Origin: Candidatus Methylomirabilis lanthanidiphila
Lineage (GTDB): Bacteria > Methylomirabilota > Methylomirabilia > Methylomirabilales > Methylomirabilaceae
NCBI GenBank assembly: GCA_902196205.1
Contig: CABIKM010000048.1
Location: 1 to 64,000, forward strand
Reading direction: 5' to 3'
Length of the DNA: 64,000 nucleotides
Each line of letters opens with the position of its first letter. Position 1 is the first letter of the stretch. The position numbers and the translations under genes are program-made. Below the pieces are notes generated by a model, which had not been told where the DNA came from, searched no databases, and saw only the letters and a list, made by a program, of their open reading frames with translations. Shown here in pieces: positions 34,086 through 42,364 of the stretch.

Positions 34086-34886
34086 TTACACCCCCTCCGT
34101 CGCCTCCTGCGAGGCGGCTGCCGTTCTTCTGACCAGCATGCGGGCAGCCAGAATCCCGATCTCATACAGCAGGTACATCGGTAACGCCATTAATGTCTGA
34201 TTGAAGACATCCGGCGTGGGAGTGAGGATGGCGGCGACCGTAAAGGCGATGAGGATGGCGTATTTTCGATTCCTGGAGAGATACTGGGGCGTCACCAGCC
34301 CCATCTTGGCCGCGATCCCGATTGCAAGCGGCAGCTCGAAGACCAGCCCGAAGGCTAATAAGAACTTCGTGGTAAAATCGATGTAGTTGCCGATAGAGAT
34401 CATCGGCTTCAGGTTTTCGGTTTTGTAGGTCAAGAGGAAGTTCAGCGAAAACGGCAGGACAAAATAGAAGCAGAACGCCACACCACACACAAAGAAGATG
34501 GTCGACAACACAACAAATGGAAGCGCATAGCGCTTCTCGTGAGAGAGGAGACCTGGCGCAATAAACCTCCAGATCTGGTAGAGCACGATCGGCAGCGTCA
34601 ACAGAAGGCCGGTCACCAGAGCGATCTTCATATGCATCCAGAAGGCCTCGGCGGGCGCCAGGAAGATCAGGTCGATGGGGGGACCGGTGCGCGGGACAGA
34701 TCGCAGGAAGGGGTAGGTCCGGGCAAAGATGAGATCGGTCGTCAGGGGGCGTTTGAGAAGATGAAGGATGGTCTCCGAATAGTTAAAGGTTATAACAAAC
34801 CCGACCCCAATAGCCGCCAGACAGACGATGATCCGCTTTCGAAGCTCTTCGAGATGGGAGACAAACGACATCTTCTCATCAGACAT
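34086..34886 (-). CDS. tatC: Sec-independent translocase subunit TatC
   Basis: 266 residues, six membrane helices. The N-terminal cytoplasmic [12 protein letters not shown] is the TatC signature that binds twin-arginine signals, and FRFIAPGL-type sequence appears as [16 protein letters not shown]. It exports folded proteins with TatA. It overlaps the end of tatA by 8 bp. Confidence 0.95.
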   Translation of the reverse strand: MSDEKMSFVSHLEELRKRIIVCLAAIGVGFVITFNYSETILHLLKRPLTTDLIFARTYPFLRSVPRTGPPIDLIFLAPAEAFWMHMKIALVTGLLLTLPIVLYQIWRFIAPGLLSHEKRYALPFVVLSTIFFVCGVAFCFYFVLPFSLNFLLTYKTENLKPMISIGNYIDFTTKFLLAFGLVFELPLAIGIAAKMGLVTPQYLSRNRKYAILIAFTVAAILTPTPDVFNQTLMALPMYLLYEIGILAARMLVRRTAAASQEATEGV

Positions 34887-35169
34887 TCCGCGTCTCGTGC
34901 GTGTCCTTCGCCTTTTCCTCCAGGCCTACCGTCGGAGGCGCCTCATCTTTTTCGCTCGTGTACTGCTGCGGCTGAGTCGTCGCATTCACCTTCTCTTCCT
35001 CTACCGACATCTCGCCCGACAGCCCTTCCTTCAGCTCTTCAGAGGCTCGCTTAAACTCCGCGACGCCCCGACCCAGCGACCGAGCGAGCTGAGGTAACTT
35101 CTTGGGCCCAAAGACCAAGAGCGCGATGACAAAGATCACAATCAGCTCCTGCATCCCCAGTCCGAACAT
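34879..35169 (-). CDS. tatA: Twin-arginine translocase subunit TatA/TatE
   Basis: 96 residues: one N-terminal helix ([21 protein letters not shown]), the FGPKKLP hinge, an amphipathic helix ([14 protein letters not shown]) and an acidic, charged tail. It forms the protein-conducting pore with TatC. First gene of the tat pair. Confidence 0.93.
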   Translation of the reverse strand: MFGLGMQELIVIFVIALLVFGPKKLPQLARSLGRGVAEFKRASEELKEGLSGEMSVEEEKVNATTQPQQYTSEKDEAPPTVGLEEKAKDTHETRNV

Positions 35170-35278
35170 CCCTATACCTCCTCACTGATACCGCTATCCG
35201 ATCTACCTCGTCACTGAGGCTACCCTTGACCCGCGCGAAAGTCAAGCCGTCCGTTGGTGAAGCCGTCATTACCCAGAA

Positions 35279-35429
35279 AGTCCCCTCACTCCAACCCTCT
35301 CCCAAAACGGGGCGAGGGGGATCAAAAAAGATCTCCTCTCCCCTCACCTGGGGGAGAGGACGAAGGTGAGGCGGATCGGGCACTGACTTTCATGCTCATG
35401 AGCGCGCCACCGGCGCATGCGGTATTGCT
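35279..35429 (-). repeat. Composite 151-bp dispersed repeat, copy 2
   Basis: On the minus strand it begins GCAATACCGCATGCGCC, passes GGCGCGCTCATGAGCATGAA, then CCCCAGGTGAGGGGAGAGGA and GGGAGAGGGTTGGAGTGAGG. The same order and length (151 bp) occur at 39667-39817 on the plus strand. A partial copy is at 8961. Several internal inverted repeats suggest a folded element; no coding frame. Confidence 0.75.
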
Positions 35430-35445
35430 TCGAAGGTCTTCCCGC

Positions 35446-35555
35446 GTCATTGCGAGCACCCGAAGGGTGCGTGGCAATCTCACCGTTCTACCCTTGTGAT
35501 TCCTTGGACTGGAACGAGAAAAACGGTTGGATTGCTTCGCTGTGCTCGCAATGAC
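35446..35555. mobile_element. MITE-like element with 13-bp inverted ends
   Basis: GTCATTGCGAGCA (35446-35458) and TGCTCGCAATGAC (35543-35555) are perfect inverted repeats 110 bp apart overall. Inside are GTGGCAATCTC and GGATTGCTTCG, the pattern of small palindromic elements scattered in many genomes. After it, 35601-35665 holds a GGATTCC...GGAATGAC palindromic repeat. No gene is seen in 35170-35701. Confidence 0.6.
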
Positions 35556-35701
35556 CCACTACTCGGGTTGTAGTGCTACACACTGTCATGCTCACTTCCT
35601 ATTATTTCCTGGATTCCGGCTCGCACCCGCGATGCGGCCCCCGACCAGATCGGGGGCGGAATGACGGCGGATAATATGCCGCGAATTTCAGAAACGGGAG
35701 A

Positions 35702-36080
35702 CTAGAAAAAGAGCAGGAGCTTGATTGCGGCAAATGAGCCGGCGGCGATAGCGGCAGAGAGGGGAATGGTGAGGACCCATGCCCACACGATCTGTCTCGC
35801 TACCCCCCATCGTACTGCCGAGATACGTTGCGTTGCGCCGACGCCGGAAATTTCCCCGGTGATGGTATGGGTTGTGCTGACCGGAATCCCCGCAATGGCG
35901 GTGCCGATGAGCGTTACGGCCCCTGCCGTTTCAGCGCAGAAACCGCCGACCGGTTTGAGCTTTGTCAGCCGCATCCCCATCGTTTTCACGATACGCCATC
36001 CGCCGGCCAGGGTCCCGAGGCCGATCGCCGCGTGGGCCGACAGAATGACCCACATGGGGACATAGAACTCACTGCCAGTG
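35702..36080 (-). pseudogene. Low-affinity phosphate transporter Pit, C-terminal remnant
   Basis: The reading GSEFYVPMWVILSAHAAIGL through GIPVSTTHTITGEISGVGAT and WAWVLTIPLSAAIA is the last third of PiT permeases. The preceding two thirds (about 210 residues) are missing: only about 70 bases lie between this and the stop of the DUF47 gene, and an in-frame stop sits just upstream. An ATG at 36055 could be translated into 117 residues, but transport by the fragment is unlikely. Confidence 0.8.
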
Positions 36081-36147
36081 TCAGCATGGGCGGGTCGTTA
36101 TGCGGCGGGATAGCGCGGTATATTCTCGATGAGTAGGATCACGGGGA

Positions 36148-36765
36148 TCAAGTGCTCTTCAGAGCCACTGATTCAACGATATTGGCCACATCTTCGCATG
36201 CGTCAGTGGTCATCTCCATCGTCTCGTAAATCTCCTTCCACTTGATCACATCCATCGGGTCGTGCCCCTTATCAAACAGGTCGGCAATCGCCTCTCGACT
36301 GATCTCGTCGGCCATATTCTCCAGCCGATTGATCTCGATGCAGTGTTCCATCACATCGTCCATCCGCTCGAGGTTCGACACCGCCTTGACAATCTCCTCC
36401 GCGGACTTCAGGATGACCATGGCAAGCTTTCCAGCCTCTTCTGTTGGCTGCTTAATTTTATAGAGCGTCATGCGGACCGCGGACGCCTCAATCAGATCCA
36501 TCACGTCATCCAACGCCACAGCCAGGCTATGAATATCTTCGCGGTCGATGGGCGTAATGAAGGTCCGATTCAACTTTCGGATGATCTGGTGGGTAATCTT
36601 GTCCCCCACATGCTCGAGCTCTTCGAGTCGCTTCCATCGCTCCTGAAAGTTGACGTTACCTTCCTCCGTCATCTGAACGAGGACCCTTGCGCCTTCCAGG
36701 ATGTTACTCGCCGCCTTCTCGAAGAACTCAAAGAACTTCTCTTCCCGAGGGATCAATCTGAACAT
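36148..36765 (-). CDS. DUF47 (PhoU-like) protein
   Basis: 205 residues, all helical, with EELEHVGDKITHQIIRKLNR, LDDVMDLIEASAVRMTLYKI and HCIEINRLENMADEISREAI. It belongs to the PhoU-divergent DUF47 family that normally works with a Pit transporter. Its Pit partner immediately downstream is truncated. It closely resembles the C-terminal half of the PhoU fusion at 32687. Confidence 0.85.
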   Translation of the reverse strand: MFRLIPREEKFFEFFEKAASNILEGARVLVQMTEEGNVNFQERWKRLEELEHVGDKITHQIIRKLNRTFITPIDREDIHSLAVALDDVMDLIEASAVRMTLYKIKQPTEEAGKLAMVILKSAEEIVKAVSNLERMDDVMEHCIEINRLENMADEISREAIADLFDKGHDPMDVIKWKEIYETMEMTTDACEDVANIVESVALKST

Positions 36766-36793
36766 GCCGGATGACTCTCGACGATACGGTACG

Positions 36794-37210
36794 CTATCGG
36801 GATCCTGGTCGATCGGTGATCATCCCGACAGTCTCGATCCCCGAGGACTTGATGGCATCCATCACATCGATCACGAAGCCGTACGGGACTCTGGCATCGC
36901 CACGCAAGTAGAGAACCCGCTCCTTCCCAGGACCGGCTATGGATTTGAGGCGGGTTTCAAGATTCTGCCGCGCCACCTCTTCATTATCGACGAAAATGCG
37001 GCTGTCTTTCGTTACCGTGAGGGTGATGCGCTGCTCCTCTTTGACTTGCGATGCCTGCGCGGTCGGAAGTTGGACATCCGTCCCCCGCTGGAGCATCGGA
37101 GTCGTCACCATAAAGATAATCAGCAAGACGAGCGTCACGTCCACCAAAGGGGTCACGTTGATCTCTGAAAGCATTCGTCGATCTTTTCCACCGTTCGACT
37201 GCATACCCAT
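36794..37210 (-). CDS. TolR/ExbD-family membrane energiser subunit
   Basis: 138 residues with a single N-terminal helix (LVDVTLVLLIIFMVTTPMLQ) containing the conserved, proton-conducting Asp, and a periplasmic domain. It pairs with TolQ/ExbB encoded five bases upstream to use the proton gradient for outer-membrane work. TolR versus ExbD cannot be settled without tolA/tonB nearby. Confidence 0.88.
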   Translation of the reverse strand: MGMQSNGGKDRRMLSEINVTPLVDVTLVLLIIFMVTTPMLQRGTDVQLPTAQASQVKEEQRITLTVTKDSRIFVDNEEVARQNLETRLKSIAGPGKERVLYLRGDARVPYGFVIDVMDAIKSSGIETVGMITDRPGSR

Positions 37211-37215
37211 CCTCT

Positions 37216-37893
37216 TTAATCCTCGTGATGGTCGGCCTGATCCAGCAACCGGTCCACCATTTCCGAGGCTGCACTGTCCATGGCTGCCGTAAACAGCTTT
37301 ACCCTGCCAACGAAATAGTTGTATGCGATGACCGCCGGAATCGCCACGAACAGGCCTGCGGCCGTAGCCACGAGCGCCTCGGCGACCCCGGCCGATACCG
37401 TGCCGATCCCGCCGGATCCCGTCTTGGCGATCGCCTCGAAGGCCCGAATGATCCCCAGAACCGTCCCGAAGAGACCGACAAACGGGCTCACATTACCGAG
37501 GGTCGCCAGCGAGCCCAGATACCGTTCCAGACGGGAGATCTCCGCGGAGGTGGCCCGCTGCATCGCCCCTTTGCACGATTCCAGCCGACGCGCAAATTGC
37601 TTACCGGCGATAGCCGGATCGTCGCGATCAATGACGGCCAGGAGACCGGCCGTCAGGACCTTGGCAATCGGGCTGCCGTCGTTCTGCTGACACAGCCGGA
37701 GCGCCTCAACCATCTTGCCATCCGCCACATACTGCAACCCCTTCTCCGCCACCTGTCCTGTAGCTTGCTGAGCCTTGTAAAAGGTATAGAGCCGCTCGCC
37801 GATCACGGCGAGCGAAAAGATGGAAAATATGGCAAGGACCACCATCGTGATCCCGCCTTGGGCCATAACCTGAAAGATCCCCTGTCCCATCAT
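37216..37893 (-). CDS. TolQ/ExbB-family proton channel subunit
   Basis: 225 residues, three helices, with the family segment LATLGNVSPFVGLFGTVLGI and GVAEALVATAAGLFVAIPAV. It works with the TolR/ExbD protein downstream. ATGATG start; AAGGA lies about nine bases upstream. Confidence 0.9.
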   Translation of the reverse strand: MMGQGIFQVMAQGGITMVVLAIFSIFSLAVIGERLYTFYKAQQATGQVAEKGLQYVADGKMVEALRLCQQNDGSPIAKVLTAGLLAVIDRDDPAIAGKQFARRLESCKGAMQRATSAEISRLERYLGSLATLGNVSPFVGLFGTVLGIIRAFEAIAKTGSGGIGTVSAGVAEALVATAAGLFVAIPAVIAYNYFVGRVKLFTAAMDSAASEMVDRLLDQADHHED

Positions 37894-38062
37894 GTCTGAT
37901 TATCCTTCGAAAGCCGCCATGTACCGGGTTTCTCCCAATCGCCTCGTTCCCCGCCATACCCTCCGGCAGATCTACTCTTGTTTAACTGTATAGCACGGAA
38001 CAGCAGTGAACGAAAGCGGATTACGAATCCCGTAAGGGGCAACGCCCATGGCAACCCAATCG

Positions 38063-38653
38063 TTATCCTGTGCCTCGCCACCGATTCGGCAAGTCGGTGT
38101 AGACCCCGATCTGGTCCAGTACCCGTCCGACGATCTGGTCCACCAACCCCTCGACCGTTGTCGCCCCCTGATAGAACGGCGGCACCGGCGGAACGATGCT
38201 GACGCCCGACCTTGCCAATATCAACATCTGTTCGAGATGGATGGCGGTCAAGGGGCTCTCTCTCACCACAAGCGCAAGTCGTTTCCCCTCCTTCAGGACA
38301 ACATCAGCCGCTCTGACAATCAAGGTTTCAGCATAGCCGGTGGCGATGGCCGCCAAGCTTTTCATCGAGCAGGGCGATACAATCATTGCGCGTACATTGG
38401 GCGAAACATAGGAACCGCTCGAGATGGAGGCGCCGAGGTCCCGATCGTCGTAAAAAAAGGCAGCCAAGCGCTTGAGATCCTCCACCGTACGTCCGCTTTC
38501 TTCCCGGAGTGTCGTCTTCGCCCCTTCGGATACGATCAGATGGACAGGCAGACTCAGCGCCTGGAGCACCTCCAGCATTCGGACGCCGAGAATGACCCCG
38601 CTGGCTCCGGTAATCCCGAGGATATACTCCTGTCTCGTTTCAATCTGTTTCAT
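38063..38653 (-). CDS. ubiX: Flavin prenyltransferase UbiX
   Basis: 196 residues. ILGITGASGVILGVRMLEVL is the FMN-binding start of UbiX/Pad1. SPCSMKSLAAIATG and the C-terminal VPPVPPFYQG are further family motifs. It makes prenylated FMN for UbiD-type decarboxylases in quinone synthesis. No ubiD is in the window. Confidence 0.92.
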   Translation of the reverse strand: MKQIETRQEYILGITGASGVILGVRMLEVLQALSLPVHLIVSEGAKTTLREESGRTVEDLKRLAAFFYDDRDLGASISSGSYVSPNVRAMIVSPCSMKSLAAIATGYAETLIVRAADVVLKEGKRLALVVRESPLTAIHLEQMLILARSGVSIVPPVPPFYQGATTVEGLVDQIVGRVLDQIGVYTDLPNRWRGTG

Positions 38654-38689
38654 GGTGTAACAATCAGCAATCAGCTAAATGGAGAAAGG

Positions 38690-38783
38690 GTATGGGGTAT
38701 AAGGTATGGGGTGTAGGGTAGAGCGTTGCAAGGCCAGCGTTGTCCGCCACACCCTATACCCTAAACCCTATACCCTGTCTTTC
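38690..38783. repeat. CCCTATACCCTAAACCC-type intergenic repeat, inverted pair
   Basis: GGGTATGGGGTATAAGGTAT and GGGGTGTAGGG (38690-38720) face ACACCCTATACCCTAAACCC with TATACCC (38750-38783). A further copy is at 42328-42362. The telomere-like heptamers can form a hairpin between ubiX and maf. Confidence 0.65.
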
Positions 38784-39350
38784 CAGCGGGTCGATGCCGA
38801 ACCGCAGAAGCAGCGCGCGAAGCCTGCCGAGCGGCAGTCCGACCACATTGGTAAAGCTTCCCTTGATCCCCTCAATGAAGGTCTCGGCAGCTCCCTGGAT
38901 CGCGTACCCCCCAGCCTTATCGAACGGCTCACCGGTCCGGACATAGGCATCGATCTCGGCATCCGTCAAGGCTCGCATTCGCACCTCGGTTACCTCGTGT
39001 CCGACCTCAGTTCTGGCATCGCCGGTCTGCACGATAGCAAGCCCCGTTATGACCTGATGGCTTCGACCGCTCAACCGTTGCAGAAACCGGCGAGCTTCAT
39101 CGCGATCTTTCGGTTTACCCAGCAGGCAACCGTCACATTCGACAATAGTATCCGCGCCTAGGATCAACCCCTCCTCCACGCGAGCCGCCACCTCGGTTGC
39201 CTTCCGAAGAGCCAGGGCCTCCGCGCAGCCGACCGTCGTCCCATCGAACAGTCCCTCTTCATCGACCAGGCTTGGGATTATTCGGTGTTCAACCCACAGC
39301 GCCCGCAGAAGCGCCTCCCGTCTGGGAGAAGCAGAAGCCAGTATAATCAT
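38754..39350 (-). CDS. maf: Maf-family nucleotide pyrophosphatase
   Basis: 198 residues. LASASPRREALLRAL is the N-terminal Maf signature; LILGADTIVECDG and GKPKDRDEARRFLQRLSGRS follow. Maf proteins hydrolyse non-canonical nucleoside triphosphates. The end runs into the CCCTATACCC repeat. The start overlaps the DUF4321 stop by 4 bp. Confidence 0.92.
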   Translation of the reverse strand: MIILASASPRREALLRALWVEHRIIPSLVDEEGLFDGTTVGCAEALALRKATEVAARVEEGLILGADTIVECDGCLLGKPKDRDEARRFLQRLSGRSHQVITGLAIVQTGDARTEVGHEVTEVRMRALTDAEIDAYVRTGEPFDKAGGYAIQGAAETFIEGIKGSFTNVVGLPLGRLRALLLRFGIDPLERQGIGFRV

Positions 39351-39616
39351 AACTTCCGATAGAGTAAGAGCGCCAGACCGATGCCAAGTAGACTTGAGAG
39401 GTTAATCTTCACGTTAAAACCGAAGGAGATGCTCAATACCTTCAGATCGAGCGTCGCGGGCGGGGAGAGGCCGGGAGTGATCCCTTTGCTGAAGATCTTT
39501 TCTACTATTCCGCCTGGCGCCATAACAGCAATAACCTCTCCCATCACAGTGCCGATCAATGCCCCCAATATGAGGATCACCAACAACACGATGGCGCTGT
39601 CATCTCGTTTGGCCAA
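39347..39616 (-). CDS. DUF4321 membrane protein
   Basis: 89 residues with two membrane helices (IVLLVILILGALIGTVMGEV and SLLGIGLALLLYRKL) joined by a glycine/proline loop and a short beta segment (LKVLSISFGFNVKIN). This is the DUF4321 layout. It is commonly next to maf, as here, but function is unknown. Confidence 0.75.
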   Translation of the reverse strand: MAKRDDSAIVLLVILILGALIGTVMGEVIAVMAPGGIVEKIFSKGITPGLSPPATLDLKVLSISFGFNVKINLSSLLGIGLALLLYRKL

Positions 39617-39666
39617 CCAACCCTCCCTTCCGCCATTCTTGCGGCATCAGATCTTCTATTTCGCCG

Positions 39667-39817
39667 GCAATACCTCATACGCCGGCAGCGCGCCCATGGG
39701 CATGAAAGTCGATACCTCGCACTCCCCTCACCTGCATCCTCTCCCCCAGGTGAGGGGAGAGAAAATCTTTTTTAATCCTCCCCTCGCCCCTTTGGGGAGA
39801 GGGTTGGGGTGAGGGAA
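39667..39817 (+). repeat. Composite 151-bp dispersed repeat, copy 1
   Basis: Begins GCAATACCTCATACGCC, continues GCGCGCCCATGGGCATGAAA, CCCCAGGTGAGGGGAGAG and GGGGAGAGGGTTGGGGTGAG. Same length and order of parts as 35279-35429 in opposite orientation. It fills the gap between DUF4321 and the end of cobA-hemD. Confidence 0.75.
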
Positions 39818-39850
39818 CTTCGAACCAATCAACTTACCTCGGATTCGGCG

Positions 39851-41371
39851 CTATGGCGCAAAGTACTCGGCGATCGCCGATGCGAAGGTCGGGATGGTGT
39901 ACTGCTGTGGCATGATATCGACCGTAAGGCCGACGCGTTCGGCGGTCTCTTTCGTGATGGGGCCGATACAGGCGACACGCACCCCTTCGCAGATCGCCTT
40001 GAGATCCTCCTGCGCCAGCGCCTCTACAAAGTTGGTGACAGTGGAGGAACTGGTAAACGTCACCAGGTCGATCTTCCGATCCTGCAGGAGCGGCTTCAGA
40101 ATATCGCCGGCTGTTGGTGATTTCACCGTCCTGTAGACGGGCACGACGTCGACTGTCGCCCCCCGCTGCTCGAGCTCCACCGGCAGAAGATCCCGCGCGA
40201 CTTCAGCCCGGGGCAGCAGGATCTTCGCGCCTTGCACATCATACGGCTTCAGCGCCTCGATGACCCCTTCGGCGCGGAACTCGGCCGGAACAACATCTGG
40301 GATAATGTTATATCTCTCGAGGCTGCCGGCCGTGGCAGATCCGATGGCGCAGACTCGGGCAGCTCCCAGACGTCTGGCATCCAGACGAAGCGCTTGCAGT
40401 CGTCGGAAAAATTCTTCGACGCCGTTCGTGCTGGTAAAGATTATCCACTTGTATGTCTCAAGCCGCTCGATAGCCTGATCCACGGGCTTCCAGCTTGTGG
40501 GCGGCGCGATTTCGATGAGCGGGATCTCCACGACCTCTGCGCCTTGTCCCTCCAGCAGTTCGGCAAAACGCCCCGCCTGCTCGCGGGTCCTGGTTACCAG
40601 GATCCGCTTCCCGAAGAGCGGCCGCCGCTCGAACCAGTTCAGCCGCTCCCGCAATCTCACGACATCGCCGACGACCAGGACCGCCGGCGGCCCTATCCCG
40701 CGCATCTGGGCGAGCCCCACGATAGTGTCGAGCGTACCGACGACGGTCTCTTGCTCAGGCTTCGTGCCCCAGTGCATGACAGCGGCAGGCGTATCTTTGG
40801 CTCGACCGTGTCCAAGCAGCTTGTCGACGATAGACTGGAGATTGCCGCACCCCATCAGGAATACCAACGTCCCGATACCGGTCGCCACCTTCTCCCAGGC
40901 AATCAGCGACGTCTGCTTCGAGGGATCCTCGTGTCCGGTCAGAATAGCGACCGTCGAGGCATAATCGCGATGGGTAAGGGGGATGCCTGCATACGCCGGC
41001 ACGGCAATCGCTGAGGTGATTCCCGGAACGACCTCGAAGGGAATGCCCGCCCGGAACAGTTCCTCCCCTTCTTCGCCGCCTCGCCCGAAAATGAACGGGT
41101 CGCCCCCTTTCAGCCGCGCCACCACCTTTCCGGCCAGCGCCTTCTCAATCAGCAGGCGGTCGATTTCCGCCTGTATGGCCGCGTCGGCGTTGCCGCCCTT
41201 TTTGCCGACATAAATCAGCTCGGCGTCGGGCTTCGCATAGGACAGCAGGCGCGGGTTGGCGAGATAGTCGTACACAACGACATCGGCCTCGCGCAGACAC
41301 GCGACACCACGCAGCGTAAAGAGGCCGGGGTCTCCCGGCCCGGCGCCAATCAGATAGACCTTCCCCGTCAC
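39851..41371 (-). CDS. Uroporphyrinogen-III methyltransferase/synthase fusion (CobA-HemD)
   Basis: 506 residues. Residues 1-245 are SUMT/CobA (VYLIGAGPGDPGLFTLRG, GDPFIFGRGGEE, MGCGNLQSIVDKLL). Residues about 255-506 are HemD, the uroporphyrinogen-III synthase that closes and inverts ring D (ILVTRTREQAGRFAELLEG, TSTNGVEEFFRRL, TFTSSSTVTNF). The fusion provides the branch to siroheme, heme d1 or cobalamin as well as heme. It overlaps hemC by 4 bp in a hemA-hemC-cobA/hemD run. Confidence 0.93.
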   Translation of the reverse strand: MTGKVYLIGAGPGDPGLFTLRGVACLREADVVVYDYLANPRLLSYAKPDAELIYVGKKGGNADAAIQAEIDRLLIEKALAGKVVARLKGGDPFIFGRGGEEGEELFRAGIPFEVVPGITSAIAVPAYAGIPLTHRDYASTVAILTGHEDPSKQTSLIAWEKVATGIGTLVFLMGCGNLQSIVDKLLGHGRAKDTPAAVMHWGTKPEQETVVGTLDTIVGLAQMRGIGPPAVLVVGDVVRLRERLNWFERRPLFGKRILVTRTREQAGRFAELLEGQGAEVVEIPLIEIAPPTSWKPVDQAIERLETYKWIIFTSTNGVEEFFRRLQALRLDARRLGAARVCAIGSATAGSLERYNIIPDVVPAEFRAEGVIEALKPYDVQGAKILLPRAEVARDLLPVELEQRGATVDVVPVYRTVKSPTAGDILKPLLQDRKIDLVTFTSSSTVTNFVEALAQEDLKAICEGVRVACIGPITKETAERVGLTVDIMPQQYTIPTFASAIAEYFAP

Positions 41372-42315
41372 TTGCCCTTCTCCAAAAGCTGGGCATTCAC
41401 CTCGCGAAGGATCTCATCGGCGCCGCCGGCGAGCAACATCTCCGCCAATGCCTGCCCCGCCTGCTCAGGCGCCTCAGCCTTTCCCGAAACGGCTTCTCTG
41501 AGCAGCCGCTTGCCGTCCAGACTCGCTACCATTCCTGTCAACGCGAGCGCCTCTCCGTCAATCTCGCCGAAGGCGGCGATCGGAGTGACGCAGCTCCCTC
41601 CCAGATATCGCAGGAACGCCCGTTCCGCCGTTGTCGCCTGTCGCGTCTCGCGATGATTGAGCGTCTCCACCAACCCGGCCGTTCGCTTATCGCCCTCACG
41701 AATTTCGATGACCAGAGCCCCTTGACCAATGGCCGGAAGACACAGATCCGCCGGCAGCCGCTCGGTGATTCGATCCTGCAGACCAAGGCGAATGAGACCG
41801 GCAGACGCCAACACGACCGCCTCGAGGTCGAGTTCCTCGAGCTTCCTCAACCGTGTCTGCACATTGCCGCGCAGTGATACGATCTGAAAATCCGGGCGAC
41901 AATGGAGGAACTGGACTTGTCGGCGAAGGCTGCTGGTTCCAATTTTGGCGTGACGAGGAAGGTCCGCGAACCGGAGACTGTTTCTCGCGATGAGCGCATC
42001 GAGCGGGTCTTCGCGGCGCATGACCGCCCCCTCACAAAGACCAGGCGCCAGCTCCGCAGGCAGGTCCTTCAGGCTGTGGACTGCGAGGTCGATCCGGCCG
42101 TCGAGCAGGGCCTCCTCGATCTCCTTCACAAAGAGGCCCTTTCCACCCACCTGTGAAAGGGCCACATCGAGGAACTTATCGCCGGAGGTCTTGATAGGAA
42201 TGGTGACAACCTCCAGACCCGGCCATTGCCGGCGCAGACTATCCGCCACGAGTCCTGCCTGGCAAAGCGCCAGCGGACTTCCCCGCGTCCCCAACTTCAC
42301 TGTATCGTTACGCAT
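41368..42315 (-). CDS. hemC: Porphobilinogen deaminase HemC
   Basis: 315 residues. KLGTRGSPLALCQAGLV at the start, FVKEIEEALLDGRIDLAVHS, and LGGSCVTPIAAFGE with the cysteine that carries the dipyrromethane cofactor. It polymerises four porphobilinogens. Second gene of the heme run. Confidence 0.95.
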   Translation of the reverse strand: MRNDTVKLGTRGSPLALCQAGLVADSLRRQWPGLEVVTIPIKTSGDKFLDVALSQVGGKGLFVKEIEEALLDGRIDLAVHSLKDLPAELAPGLCEGAVMRREDPLDALIARNSLRFADLPRHAKIGTSSLRRQVQFLHCRPDFQIVSLRGNVQTRLRKLEELDLEAVVLASAGLIRLGLQDRITERLPADLCLPAIGQGALVIEIREGDKRTAGLVETLNHRETRQATTAERAFLRYLGGSCVTPIAAFGEIDGEALALTGMVASLDGKRLLREAVSGKAEAPEQAGQALAEMLLAGGADEILREVNAQLLEKGK

Positions 42316-42327
42316 ATCTTTGCTCTT

Positions 42328-42362
42328 ACCCTATACCCTAAACCCTATCCCCCATACCCTGT
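42328..42362. repeat. CCCTATACCCTAAACCC-type repeat
   Basis: TACCCTATACCCTAAACCC followed by CCATACCCTGTCCC, the same family as 38690-38783, here in the hemA-hemC gap. Confidence 0.6.
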
Positions 42363-42364
42363 CC

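Noticed and set aside
35279-35660. CRISPR array
   Set aside because: The repeats here differ from each other, are palindromic and have no regular spacers. No CRISPR array was seen anywhere in the window.
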